DNA of 20,807 nt. Origin: a virus. Below, piece after piece: positions 20,737 through 20,807 of this stretch. The position numbers and the translations under genes are program-made. Position 1 is the first letter of the stretch; each line of letters begins with the position of its first letter. The notes under the pieces are model-generated. The model ran no database searches. It was not told the DNA's origin and was given only the letters and a program-made list of their open reading frames with translations. The DNA lies in the IMG/VR virus record IMGVR_UViG_3300037553_000436, positions 1-20,807 of that record; one strand, 5' to 3'.

Positions 20737-20807
20737 GTGGAAGCTGACCTGGCGTTCTTGTTCGCAAGAGTGTTAACAAAGCTACGGTCCAGGAGAATAG
20801 GTATACG
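20737..20807 (+). CDS. Start of another small gene, cut by the window edge
   Basis: After the last cassette, GAAGGAG is followed three bases later by GTG at 20737, and this frame stays open to the end (VEADLAFLFARVLTKLRSRR and on). The overlapping ATG at 20735 is only one base from the ribosome site and its frame stops after 13 codons. The spacing is short for both, and the region can also fold (CTTG-ttcg-CAAG at 20756-20767; CCTGG/CCAGG), so a second structured RNA is an alternative. Confidence 0.4.
   Translation, partial: MEADLAFLFARVLTKLRSRRIGI

Overview
This window is part of the genome of a large tailed bacteriophage (Caudoviricetes). The host cannot be read from the sequence. The evidence is a terminase large subunit with complete ATPase and nuclease motifs, a portal protein, a probable prohead protease start, and many very small genes with strong Shine-Dalgarno sites and no metabolic genes.

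Left arm (1-13931, minus strand). Thirteen genes read leftward with almost no gaps and many start/stop overlaps. In transcription order they are two small unknown proteins, a 256-aa protein with four clustered cysteines, a 1119-aa protein combining a DnaQ-like exonuclease with a staphylococcal-nuclease domain, a glycine-rich hydrophobic protein, the terminase large subunit, a second Pro/Gly-rich hydrophobic protein, four small or medium unknown proteins that are probably virion parts, the portal, and the start of a probable prohead protease. This is a head and DNA-packaging module.

Divergent switch (13932-14220). An AT-rich spacer separates the two arms. It holds a perfect TATAAT box, three copies of a short repeat and small inverted repeats, so it is a likely control region.

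Right arm (14221-20807, plus strand). This arm looks more GC-rich. It carries fourteen small genes of 38-302 aa (the last cut by the window edge). Many have one N-terminal membrane helix and some a coiled coil. Nearly every gene is preceded by the same cassette: a strong terminator-like hairpin, the tract TTTTT[C/A]TTT(T)AAYG, a small leader hairpin whose sequence changes while pairing is kept, then AAAGGAG and the start codon.

Main discovery candidate (about 16967-18186). About 1.2 kb between two of these genes has no credible coding frame but is dense with local helices. It begins with the same cassette and ends with a pseudoknot and an 11-bp UUCG-capped hairpin. It looks like a very large structured phage RNA, comparable in size and setting to the GOLLD and ROOL classes, though I cannot assign it to either from memory. 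The gene downstream is separated from it by a 15-bp hairpin rather than by the usual cassette, so it may be expressed by read-through or RNA processing.
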